This document shows, one piece after another, positions 1 to 7,105 of a stretch of 10,679 bases of DNA. The notes under the pieces were generated by a model. The model saw only the letters and a list, made by a program, of their open reading frames with translations. It had not been told where the DNA came from and did no database searches. Source of the DNA: Flavobacteriaceae bacterium (GTDB lineage: Bacteria > Bacteroidota > Bacteroidia > Flavobacteriales > Flavobacteriaceae); contig JAUVCP010000038.1 of the NCBI GenBank assembly GCA_030590765.1, forward strand, positions 1 through 10,679, written 5' to 3'. How positions within the stretch are numbered: position 1 is the stretch's first letter; each line of letters begins with the position of its first letter. Position numbers and translations under genes: made by a program.

Positions 1-1
1 C

Positions 2-1765
2 CGTTATTTAATGTTTACGTTTTCTATTCCTGTAGTCGTTTATTCTGCTAAAGATTATTTAATCTCGGCATATAAAGGAGTAAAACATGGGATTTTAAAT
101 ATTGATGTCCCCATTTCATTGGGTATTTTAGTTTTATTTACCCGTAGTATCTATGAAATATTTTCTAATACCGGTTCCGGGTATTTTGACAGTTTGACCG
201 GGTTGATCTTCTTTTTATTATTGGGAAAAGTCTTTCAGCAAAGAACCTATAATTTTCTTTCTTTTGAACGTGATTACAAATCGTATTTCCCTATCGCCAT
301 TACAAAAATAAATAAGGATACCTCTCATCATATCATTCCAGTTCATGAAATAAAAGAAGGGGATCGTTTATTGATAAGAAATGAAGAAATAATTCCGGTT
401 GACGGAATCATGATCAACGGAAATGCTCTATTAGATTATAGTTTTGTTACCGGAGAATCAATGCCAGTCACAAAAAAATCTGGTGACAAAGTATTTGCAG
501 GCGGTAAGCAAACAGATGGGGCAATAGAGATTGAGGTACTGCAAACAGTAACCCAAAGCTATTTAACGCAGCTATGGAGTAATGATATTTTTTCAAAAAA
601 TGATTCGGATAACATTAAAAATATTACGGATTCAATTAGTAAACACTTTACCATTGCTATTCTGTTCATTGCCATTTCTGCAGGTATTTATTGGTTTTTT
701 GAAGATAAAACTAAAGCTTTTCAAGTAGTTTCTGCCGTGCTGATCATTGCCTGCCCTTGTGCATTGGCTCTATCAGCACCTTTTGCATTGGGCAATATGC
801 TTCGCATCTTCGGAAAAAACAAATTCTATCTTAAAAATACAAATGTCATTGAAAATATATCAAAAATTGACACTTTGGTCTTTGATAAAACAGGTACGAT
901 CACAACAAATAATAGCTCCAATATAAGTTTTGAAGGAGATAAATTAAACGATTTTGAAATTGATCTCATAAAATCATTACTGAGATCTTCTAACCATCCC
1001 TTGAGTAGAATGCTATTTGATTTTTTACCAGAAGGAAAAAAATGGAATGTAGAAGGTTTTAAAGAAGTATTAGGGAAAGGTATTCAGGGTATCGTTCAAA
1101 ATAAAGAAATTCAATTAGGATCTGCAGCTTTTGTAGGAGCAATTACTGAAAATATTTTACACACCTATATATATATTAAGATAGATCATAAGATTATTGG
1201 AAAATTTATTTTTAACAATGAATATAGGGAAGGCTTAAAAGAGAGTTTGCAAAGTTTTTCTATAAATTATGATATTGCAATTCTTTCGGGAGATAATGAA
1301 GGTGAAAAAGAAAATCTTAAACAGCTGCTACCAATTAATTCACAATTATTATTTAATCAAAAACCAGAAGACAAGTTGTTATATATAAAATCTTTACAGG
1401 ATAAAGAACAGAAAGTAATGATGTTTGGAGATGGTTTAAACGATGCCGGAGCGCTGGCACAAAGTAATGTAGGAATAGCCATATCAGAAAACATAAATGT
1501 ATTTTCACCTGCATGTGATGGAATTTTAGATGCAGAAGAATTTAAAAATCTGCCAAATTTTATCCAACTGTCCAAAAAAGCAATTCAAGTAATCAAGTTT
1601 AGCTTCGGCCTTTCTTTCCTATACAACATTGTGGGAATGTATTTTGCAATTTCGGGTTCCTTATCACCAATTGTTGCTGCAATACTAATGCCGTTAAGCT
1701 CTATAACTGTAGTAATATTTGTCACTATTAGTACTAATATTATTTCAAAAAAAATCTTACATTAG
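2..1765 (+). CDS. ccoI: Copper-translocating P-type ATPase CcoI/FixI, 5' end outside the window
   Basis: This is a P1B-type ATPase that moves copper across the inner membrane for assembly of the CuB centre of cbb3 oxidase. The reading frame is already open at base 2, so the first ATG (base 11) is internal. The N-terminal metal-binding region and first membrane helices are missing only because the window starts here. Counting from the base-11 Met, the visible motifs are the actuator TGES (147-150), the intramembrane metal site CPC (248-250), the phosphorylation site DKTGT (292-296), the nucleotide-binding HP pair (329-330) and the hinge GDGLND (473-478). Two final membrane helices follow, with a MPLSS motif near 560-564. 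All catalytic motifs are intact. The general family is certain. The CcoI subtype, rather than a CopA-type exporter, is inferred from the motif style and from ccoS and ccoNO directly downstream. Confidence 0.95.
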   Translation, partial: RYLMFTFSIPVVVYSAKDYLISAYKGVKHGILNIDVPISLGILVLFTRSIYEIFSNTGSGYFDSLTGLIFFLLLGKVFQQRTYNFLSFERDYKSYFPIAITKINKDTSHHIIPVHEIKEGDRLLIRNEEIIPVDGIMINGNALLDYSFVTGESMPVTKKSGDKVFAGGKQTDGAIEIEVLQTVTQSYLTQLWSNDIFSKNDSDNIKNITDSISKHFTIAILFIAISAGIYWFFEDKTKAFQVVSAVLIIACPCALALSAPFALGNMLRIFGKNKFYLKNTNVIENISKIDTLVFDKTGTITTNNSSNISFEGDKLNDFEIDLIKSLLRSSNHPLSRMLFDFLPEGKKWNVEGFKEVLGKGIQGIVQNKEIQLGSAAFVGAITENILHTYIYIKIDHKIIGKFIFNNEYREGLKESLQSFSINYDIAILSGDNEGEKENLKQLLPINSQLLFNQKPEDKLLYIKSLQDKEQKVMMFGDGLNDAGALAQSNVGIAISENINVFSPACDGILDAEEFKNLPNFIQLSKKAIQVIKFSFGLSFLYNIVGMYFAISGSLSPIVAAILMPLSSITVVIFVTISTNIISKKILH

Positions 1766-1768
1766 CCA

Positions 1769-1787
1769 TTGTTAATATTTTGTTAAT
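1769..1787 (+). repeat. Short direct repeat TTGTTAAT x2 upstream of the ccoS promoter
   Basis: TTGTTAAT occurs at 1769-1776 and again at 1780-1787, an 11-base period close to one helical turn. It lies just after the ccoI stop and upstream of the palindrome at 1802-1819. The spacing would suit two protein monomers binding the same face of the DNA, but in such AT-rich sequence chance is a real alternative. Confidence 0.3.
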
Positions 1788-1801
1788 GATTATTATAAAA
1801 A

Positions 1802-1819
1802 ACATGACATTTATCATGT
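1802..1819 (+). promoter_or_regulatory. Probable CRP/FNR-family operator upstream of ccoS-ccoNO
   Basis: A perfect inverted repeat, ACATGA-N6-TCATGT, lies in the ccoI-ccoS gap. The core TGA-N6-TCA has the half-site spacing of CRP/FNR-superfamily sites. Its centre (1810.5) is about 41.5 bases upstream of the start inferred from the TAnnTTTG element at 1839-1846, which is the classic class II activator position. Which regulator binds, and whether it senses oxygen, cannot be told from the sequence. Confidence 0.5.
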
Positions 1820-1838
1820 AAAATTCATTGAACATTTT

Positions 1839-1846
1839 TATTTTTG
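1839..1846 (+). promoter_or_regulatory. Bacteroidota-type -7 promoter element for the ccoS-ccoNO-ccoQ-ccoP unit
   Basis: TATTTTTG matches the Bacteroidota -7 consensus TAnnTTTG exactly. Transcription would start near 1852, giving a leader of about 20 bases before the ccoS ATG at 1872. No TTTG-type -33 element is present at the expected distance, which fits a promoter that needs the activator site just upstream. In AT-rich DNA an eight-base match alone is modest evidence. Confidence 0.45.
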
Positions 1847-1871
1847 TATTAACTTAACTGAAAATCAAAAT

Positions 1872-2045
1872 ATGAGTATCTTATTTATGACTATTGCTGT
1901 TAGTCTATTTATAGCTATCATCTTTTTTATAATTTTTATAAAATCTGTAAAATCAGGTCAATATGATGACTTGTATTCTCCATCTGTGAGAATGCTTTTT
2001 GATGATGAGCTTGTTAAGGATGAAACCAAAGAGAAAACAAACTAA
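1872..2045 (+). CDS. ccoS: Cbb3-type oxidase assembly protein CcoS
   Basis: This small membrane protein (57 aa) is needed in other bacteria for putting cofactors into the CcoN subunit of cbb3 oxidase. It has one N-terminal transmembrane helix (about residues 4-23), then the family signature KSGQYDDLYSPSVRMLFDDE (28-47), and a short charged tail. The KSGQ(F/Y)DDL and the DD(E) pair are the recognisable CcoS hallmarks, and the length fits the family. The ATG at 1872 is the first in frame and gives a start directly before the membrane helix. It lies between ccoI and ccoNO, its normal position, 34 bases ahead of ccoNO. It is short enough to be lost by a simple length cutoff. Confidence 0.93.
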   Translation: MSILFMTIAVSLFIAIIFFIIFIKSVKSGQYDDLYSPSVRMLFDDELVKDETKEKTN

Positions 2046-2079
2046 TTATATCTAAAATTAACTAACTTAATTATTTTAA

Positions 2080-4227
2080 ATGGAAAAAGAACAGTTTTAT
2101 TACGATAACAAGATTGTAAAAATGTTTTTCATTGCTACAGTTGTTTGGGGCATTGTGGGAATGCTTGTGGGGCTAATGGTAGCCTTTTTATTTAATTTCC
2201 CAAACTATATGGAAGGGATTTCATGGTTAAGTTTTGGGCGATTACGTCCTCTACATACAAATGCTGTAATTTTCGCTTTTGTTGGTAATGGATTTTTTGT
2301 TGGGATGTATTATTCTATGCAACGATTGCTAAAAACAAGAATGTTTAGTGATGCTTTGAGCAAAGTTCATTTTTGGGGCTGGCAATTGATTATTGTTGCA
2401 GCAGCAATTACATTGCCATTAGGTCTTACTTCATCAAAAGAGTATGCTGAATTGGAATGGCCAATTGATATTGCTATCACCTTGATATGGGTGGTTATGG
2501 GTATCAATATGATCGGGACTATGATCAAACGAAGACAGCGACATATATATGTTGCCATTTGGTTTTATATAGCAACTTTTGTAACTATTGCTGTTCTGCA
2601 TATTTTTAACAATTTAGAGCTACCAGTATCTGCTTTTAAAAGCTATTCTGTATACGCTGGTGTTCAGGATGCCATGGTACAATGGTGGTATGGCCATAAT
2701 GCAGTAGCATTTTTCTTAACAACTCCAATGCTGGGTTTAATGTATTATTTTGTACCAAAAGCTGCTAACAGACCTGTTTATTCCTATAGATTATCTATTA
2801 TTCACTTCTGGACATTGATATTCATTTATATCTGGGCAGGACCTCACCATTTATTATATACTGCTTTACCAGAATGGGCACAAAATTTAGGAACTGTATT
2901 TTCTATTATGTTGATCTTCCCTTCCTGGGGTGGTATGATTAATGGTTTATTAACCCTTCGTGGTGCATGGGATAAAGTTAGAGAAGATCCTATTTTAAAA
3001 TTCTATGTGGTTGCGATTACTGGTTATGGTATGTCAACTTTTGAAGGACCAATGCTTTCATTTAAAAATTTAAATGCGATAGGTCACTATACAGATTGGA
3101 TCGTTGGTCATGTACACATTGGCACATTAGCATGGAATGGTTTTATCATTGCAGGGATGCTCTATTGGTTAGCAAAAAAAATATGGAAAACTGAATTGTA
3201 TTCTACAAAATTGGCAAATCTCCATTTCTGGATTGGTACTTTGGGTATTTTATTTTATGCATTACCTCTTTACGTTGCAGGCTTTACCCAAGCTGCTATG
3301 TGGAAACAATTTAACCCAGATGGCACCTTGGTTTATGGTAACTTTTTAGAAACCGTAACGCAAATTTTACCAATGTATGCTATGAGAGCATTTGGTGGTA
3401 CCTTGTACTTTATAGGATTTAGCATCATGGCTTATAACCTGGTAAAAACAGCTAAAATGGGTAGTACTGTTGAAGATGAATTGGCAGAAGCAGTTCCATT
3501 AAAGAAAATCGGTGCAGGAAGAATTGCAGGAGAACATTGGCATTCGTGGTTAGAAAGAAGAACTGTATTGTTTACTATTTTAACAACAGTTGCCATTTTG
3601 ATTGGTGGTGCAGTTGAGATCGTACCTCTATTAGTGGTGGACTCAAACATACCAACTATTACTTCTGTTAAGCCTTACACTCCACTTGAGTTGGAAGGAA
3701 GAGATATTTATATCCGTGAAGGCTGTAATAACTGTCACTCTCAGATGATCCGTCCGTTCAGATCAGAAGTGGAACGGTATGGTGAATATTCCAAAGCAGG
3801 TGAATTTGTTTATGATCATCCTTTCTTATGGGGATCAAAAAGAACCGGGCCAGATCTACATCGTATTGGAGGAAAATATAATGACAACTGGCATTTTAAC
3901 CATATGTTAGATCCAAGGTTGACTTCTCCAGGATCTATTATGCCGCAATACCCATGGATCATTACAGATGATTTGGATATATCGAATACCGTTAATAAAA
4001 TTAACGGAATGATAAAACTTGGAGTTCCTTATACCCAAATGGAATTAGACAAGGCTGTTTATCTATTGAAAAATCAGGCAGCTCAAATTGAAAAGAATTT
4101 AAGACAAGATCCTGAATTTGTTAAAAATTATGGAGATGCAAATATTCAGGATAAAGAAATTGTTGCATTAATTGCTTATATGCAAAGATTGGGTACTGAT
4201 ATTAAAGCTGAAACAGCAGAAAATTAA
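2080..4227 (+). CDS. ccoNO: Fused cbb3-type cytochrome c oxidase subunit I/II (CcoN-CcoO)
   Basis: This 715-residue inner-membrane protein joins the catalytic subunit (CcoN, about residues 1-460) to the monohaem cytochrome c subunit (CcoO, about 495-715). It reduces O2 to water with electrons from cytochrome c. In the CcoN part, the predicted low-spin haem b ligands are H59 and H346, the haem b3 ligand is H344, and the CuB ligands are H206, H256 and H257. Y250 is the likely cross-linked tyrosine, and E322 is conserved near the active site. The CcoO part has one membrane anchor (about 496-520), the haem c motif CNNCH (549-553) and a likely axial Met at 621 in GSIMPQYPW. A hydrophilic linker (about 458-494) joins the two. 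The fusion is typical of Bacteroidota, whereas Proteobacteria have separate genes. No frameshift or missing ligand is seen. Confidence 0.97.
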   Translation: MEKEQFYYDNKIVKMFFIATVVWGIVGMLVGLMVAFLFNFPNYMEGISWLSFGRLRPLHTNAVIFAFVGNGFFVGMYYSMQRLLKTRMFSDALSKVHFWGWQLIIVAAAITLPLGLTSSKEYAELEWPIDIAITLIWVVMGINMIGTMIKRRQRHIYVAIWFYIATFVTIAVLHIFNNLELPVSAFKSYSVYAGVQDAMVQWWYGHNAVAFFLTTPMLGLMYYFVPKAANRPVYSYRLSIIHFWTLIFIYIWAGPHHLLYTALPEWAQNLGTVFSIMLIFPSWGGMINGLLTLRGAWDKVREDPILKFYVVAITGYGMSTFEGPMLSFKNLNAIGHYTDWIVGHVHIGTLAWNGFIIAGMLYWLAKKIWKTELYSTKLANLHFWIGTLGILFYALPLYVAGFTQAAMWKQFNPDGTLVYGNFLETVTQILPMYAMRAFGGTLYFIGFSIMAYNLVKTAKMGSTVEDELAEAVPLKKIGAGRIAGEHWHSWLERRTVLFTILTTVAILIGGAVEIVPLLVVDSNIPTITSVKPYTPLELEGRDIYIREGCNNCHSQMIRPFRSEVERYGEYSKAGEFVYDHPFLWGSKRTGPDLHRIGGKYNDNWHFNHMLDPRLTSPGSIMPQYPWIITDDLDISNTVNKINGMIKLGVPYTQMELDKAVYLLKNQAAQIEKNLRQDPEFVKNYGDANIQDKEIVALIAYMQRLGTDIKAETAEN

Positions 4228-4231
4228 GATT

Positions 4232-4429
4232 ATGATAAGATTTGCAAAACATTATTTTGAAGGTATTAATGGAATTGAAATATATCCAATCATATCCTTA
4301 GTCTTATTTTTTATAATTTTTATTACAATGGTTATTATTGTATTTAAAATACCTAAAGACAGTATAGAAGAAATTAGTAATTTACCTTTTGAAAACGACT
4401 CACAAAACAACAATTATGAACAATCATAA
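4232..4429 (+). CDS. ccoQ: CcoQ/FixQ-type small subunit of cbb3 oxidase
   Basis: A 65-residue single-span membrane protein. CcoQ stabilises the oxidase complex or its association with CcoP. The ATG at 4232, four bases after the ccoNO stop, is preferred over an upstream in-frame ATG at 4172 that would lie inside ccoNO. From the 4232 start the protein reads MIRFAKHYFEGINGIEIYP, the usual beginning of Bacteroidota CcoQ. One transmembrane helix follows (about residues 18-38), then an acidic tail containing EEISNLPFE. The gene overlaps the start of ccoP by 14 bases, consistent with translational coupling. Assignment rests on the N-terminal pattern, length and position, since the family is poorly conserved. 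Confidence 0.88.
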   Translation: MIRFAKHYFEGINGIEIYPIISLVLFFIIFITMVIIVFKIPKDSIEEISNLPFENDSQNNNYEQS

Positions 4430-5054
4430 AAACCTAACTGGCTGGCAGAAAATTCTGCAAAAGATGACTAAAGCCAATGAAATTGGAAAGGAAGAAGACA
4501 TCATGACCGATCATGATTATGACGGTATCAAAGAATTAGATAATGTACTACCACCTTGGTGGTTATGGGGTTTTTATATTACAATAGCCATTGGTGTTTT
4601 TTACTATATACAGGTTTTTACAAACTCAGAAGCATATAGCCAAAAAGAAGAATTTGCAGCTGAAGTAGAACAAGGAAAACTAGAAGTAGAAGCTTATAAA
4701 AAAGCAAATCCTGAATTGTTTAAAACTGATGTTAAATTATTAACAGATGCCGCAAGTTTAGAAGAAGGTAAAAAAGTATGGACTACTTATTGTGTTGCCT
4801 GTCATATGGCAGATGGTGGTGGTGGAATTGGTCCAAACATGACCGATGACAAATGGATCTTAGGTGGTGGAATGGAAAAAATATTTCATACCATATCAGA
4901 AGGAGGCAGACCTGGAAAAGGTATGGTTGCTTGGAAAAGTTCTATCAAGATTGAACAACGCCAACAGGTAGCCAGTTATGTAATAACTCTTCAGGGAACA
5001 ACCCCCGCAAACCCAAAAGCAGCAGAAGGAGATATTACATGGAGTAAACAGTAA
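4416..5054 (+). CDS. ccoP: Cbb3-type oxidase cytochrome c subunit CcoP, short single-haem form
   Basis: CcoP brings electrons from periplasmic donors to the oxidase. From the ATG at 4416 the protein is 212 aa. The FixP_N-type segment is at about 34-66, with YDGIKELDN then LPPWW leading into one transmembrane helix (about 48-66). A charged helical stretch follows, and then one cytochrome c domain with CVACH (126-130) and a likely axial Met near 170 in GKGMVAW. Only one CxxCH exists, whereas the classical proteobacterial CcoP has two haem c domains. Some Bacteroidota CcoP proteins also carry extra N-terminal helices that are absent here. An upstream TTG at 4389 in the same frame is possible but would lie deep within ccoQ, so the ATG is chosen. 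A likely terminator follows. Confidence 0.93.
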   Translation: MNNHKNLTGWQKILQKMTKANEIGKEEDIMTDHDYDGIKELDNVLPPWWLWGFYITIAIGVFYYIQVFTNSEAYSQKEEFAAEVEQGKLEVEAYKKANPELFKTDVKLLTDAASLEEGKKVWTTYCVACHMADGGGGIGPNMTDDKWILGGGMEKIFHTISEGGRPGKGMVAWKSSIKIEQRQQVASYVITLQGTTPANPKAAEGDITWSKQ

Positions 5055-5057
5055 CGT

Positions 5058-5077
5058 CACTTCATTTCTTCGAAGTG
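5058..5077 (+). terminator. Weak stem-loop directly after ccoP
   Basis: CACTTC (5058-5063) pairs with GAAGTG (5072-5077) across an 8-base loop, starting 3 bases past the ccoP stop. A T-rich stretch (5088-5100) follows but does not directly abut the stem. This could be a weak terminator or an mRNA 3'-end stabiliser. The stem is short and chance pairing is possible. Confidence 0.3.
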
Positions 5078-5111
5078 CGATACTGTGTTTTTGATTTTTT
5101 AGTTAGTAGTA

Positions 5112-5152
5112 GAAAAGGCTATTTGTTATTGCAAAATATCAATAGCCTTTTC
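5112..5152 (+). terminator. Probable rho-independent terminator or processing hairpin between ccoP and ccoG
   Basis: GAAAAGGCTATT (5112-5123) and AATAGCCTTTTC (5141-5152) form a perfect 12-base-pair stem with a 17-base loop. The AAAA-stem-TTTT arrangement is that of a factor-independent terminator and would work in either direction. It separates the structural oxidase genes from the ccoG-ccoH assembly genes. Only 29 bases lie between the stem and the ccoG ATG, and I see no clear TAnnTTTG promoter there, so partial readthrough is likely. Confidence 0.65.
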
Positions 5153-5181
5153 AAAGTTTTTAAATTAACCTATTGTTACTT

Positions 5182-6585
5182 ATGTCACAAGCGAATGAAA
5201 GTTTTAGAGATTCCATTGGAACAATAACAACTGAAGGAAATAGAAATGTAATTTATCCAAAAAAACCGAAAGGAAAGTTTACAAACTACAGAACTTATCT
5301 CAGTTGGTTTTTAATTATTTTTTTGTTTATAGCACCTTTTATTAAAGTTAATGGAAATCAGTTTTTACTTTTTAATGTTCTGGATAGGAAATTCAATATT
5401 TTTGGTCAACCCTTTTGGCCTCAGGATTTTTATCTTTTGGTATTATCCATGCTGGTGGGCGTAGTTTTCGTTATTTTATTTACGGTTATTTTTGGTAGAA
5501 TTTTTTGTGGTTGGCTTTGCCCTCAAACCATTTTTATGGAAATGGTTTTCCGTAAAGTAGAATATGCTATTGAAGGAGACAGAACCAAACAGATCAAGCT
5601 GGACAAACAAGAATGGAACGTTGAAAAAATTGGTAAAAAATCTTTAAAATGGATAATTTTTTTCATTATCTCTTTTTTAATATCAAATGCATTTTTAGCA
5701 TATTTCGTAGGAGGTGATGAATTGATCCAACAAATAAAAGACGGACCATCTGCTCATATGGGCACCCTGATCAAACTACTAATTTTTACAGGTGTATTTT
5801 ATTTTATTTTTGCATGGTTTCGCGAACAGGCATGTATCATTGTATGCCCTTACGGAAGGCTACAGGGAGTTTTATTAGACAATCATTCCATTAATGTTGT
5901 CTATGACTTTAATCGTGGTGAAGGACGTCAAAAATTACGCAAAGACGAAGACAGAAAGTCCAATGAGCTTGGTGATTGTATTGATTGTAAACAATGTGTT
6001 TTAGTTTGTCCAACAGGTATTGATATACGTAATGGTACTCAAATGGAATGTGTTAACTGCACTGCCTGTATTGATGCTTGTGATGAAATAATGGATAAGG
6101 TTGGTTTTGACAGAGGACTGATACGATATGCCTCAGAAAATAATATTGAAGAAAGTGAAAAATTCTCATTTAACACACGTATTATAAGTTATACAATTGT
6201 TTTAAGTTTGATGCTTGCGTTTTTGGTTACCCTTATTTTCCTTCGTAACGATGTTCAGGCCACAATTCTACGATTACCAGGTCAGTTATATATAACTCAG
6301 GGAGACACTATACAAAATGTATACACCTATAAATTGATCAATAAAACAAATGATACTTATGATGATCTAAAGATCAAACTGCTTTCTCACACCGGAAACA
6401 TTAAAGTTGTTGAAGGCAAAATAACATTAGAGAAAAGTAAACTTCATGAGGGAACTTTGTTTATTAAAATCGCAAAAAAAGATATCAATTCTTCTAAAGA
6501 AAAATTAAAAATTGGAGTATTTTATAATGGGGAAATGATTGAAACCAGTAAAACTAATTTTCCTGCTCCTTTGATAATCAAATAA
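5182..6585 (+). CDS. ccoG: Cbb3 oxidase accessory protein CcoG (RdxA/FixG family), 2x[4Fe-4S]
   Basis: CcoG is a membrane iron-sulfur protein of cbb3 biogenesis; a studied homologue reduces Cu(II) to Cu(I) ahead of copper delivery. The 467-residue protein has transmembrane helices at about 38-55, 83-104, 155-175, 194-212 and 333-353. The membrane-edge cysteine motifs are FCGWLCPQ (108-115) and CIIVCPYG (218-225). Two ferredoxin-type clusters have ligands C266/269/272/276 and C290/293/296/300. The last third, after the fifth helix, is a beta-rich periplasmic domain of the FixG C-terminal Ig-like type. The ATG at 5182 is chosen over an upstream in-frame TTG at 5173, because homologous CcoG proteins start shortly before the IGTI(T/D)xEGxR segment seen at 12-21. 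ccoH follows after 24 bases. Confidence 0.95.
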   Translation: MSQANESFRDSIGTITTEGNRNVIYPKKPKGKFTNYRTYLSWFLIIFLFIAPFIKVNGNQFLLFNVLDRKFNIFGQPFWPQDFYLLVLSMLVGVVFVILFTVIFGRIFCGWLCPQTIFMEMVFRKVEYAIEGDRTKQIKLDKQEWNVEKIGKKSLKWIIFFIISFLISNAFLAYFVGGDELIQQIKDGPSAHMGTLIKLLIFTGVFYFIFAWFREQACIIVCPYGRLQGVLLDNHSINVVYDFNRGEGRQKLRKDEDRKSNELGDCIDCKQCVLVCPTGIDIRNGTQMECVNCTACIDACDEIMDKVGFDRGLIRYASENNIEESEKFSFNTRIISYTIVLSLMLAFLVTLIFLRNDVQATILRLPGQLYITQGDTIQNVYTYKLINKTNDTYDDLKIKLLSHTGNIKVVEGKITLEKSKLHEGTLFIKIAKKDINSSKEKLKIGVFYNGEMIETSKTNFPAPLIIK

Positions 6586-6609
6586 ACCAGATAAATAAAA
6601 ATAGTCATT

Positions 6610-7059
6610 ATGAAGATAAAAATTAATTGGGGTACGGGTATCGTAATTGCAATGGTGCTTTTTATGATATTCATCCTATCCTTTGTTTACAAATCTCTAA
6701 CTCCTAAGTACACCCATGAATTGGTGTCAGAAGACTATTATAAAGACGAATTACTTTACCAAAAAGAGATCGATAAATTAAATAATGCCGTAAAACTTGA
6801 CACTAAGATCAATTTGAGCAATTCTGACAATGGAATTAATATAAAATTTCCGGATAATCTGGAATATCAAAAGGTGAAAGGAACTATTTCATTTCAAAGA
6901 TATTCCAATAGCAATTTAGATTTTATCAAGAGTATTTCGATGAATTCTAATCAATATCTGATACCTGATAGTATACTGATTTCCGGTAAGTGGATCGTTA
7001 AGATTGACTGGAATTATGAAGGCAAGGAATATTTGTTTAAAGATAGCTGGTTCTATTAA
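6610..7059 (+). CDS. ccoH: FixH/CcoH family cbb3 oxidase assembly protein
   Basis: A 149-residue single-pass membrane protein of the FixH family, needed for assembly or stability of cbb3 oxidase. It has one N-terminal transmembrane helix (about residues 9-28) after a short basic start. The family motif around YTHELVSEDYYKDELLYQ (34-51) follows, and then a periplasmic beta-rich domain to the C-terminus (ending in DSWFY). The length matches Bacteroidota homologues. It is placed directly after ccoG, 24 bases downstream, as is usual. No cofactor-binding motif is visible, and its precise biochemical role in the family is not settled. Confidence 0.9.
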   Translation: MKIKINWGTGIVIAMVLFMIFILSFVYKSLTPKYTHELVSEDYYKDELLYQKEIDKLNNAVKLDTKINLSNSDNGINIKFPDNLEYQKVKGTISFQRYSNSNLDFIKSISMNSNQYLIPDSILISGKWIVKIDWNYEGKEYLFKDSWFY

Positions 7060-7105
7060 ACTTGTAAGTGTACTTTAATTTATTTAATCATCTAATTTTT
7101 CAATT

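Noticed and set aside
2367..2558. Minus-strand open frames inside ccoI, ccoNO, the SafE-like gene and yidD
   Set aside because: All are short, lie opposite strongly conserved coding sequence and have no domain, ribosome site or neighbour that would support them.
4172..4231. Starting ccoQ at the ATG at 4172, inside ccoNO
   Set aside because: The extra 20 residues have no resemblance to CcoQ and overlap the ccoNO 3' end. The ATG at 4232 gives the normal CcoQ beginning.
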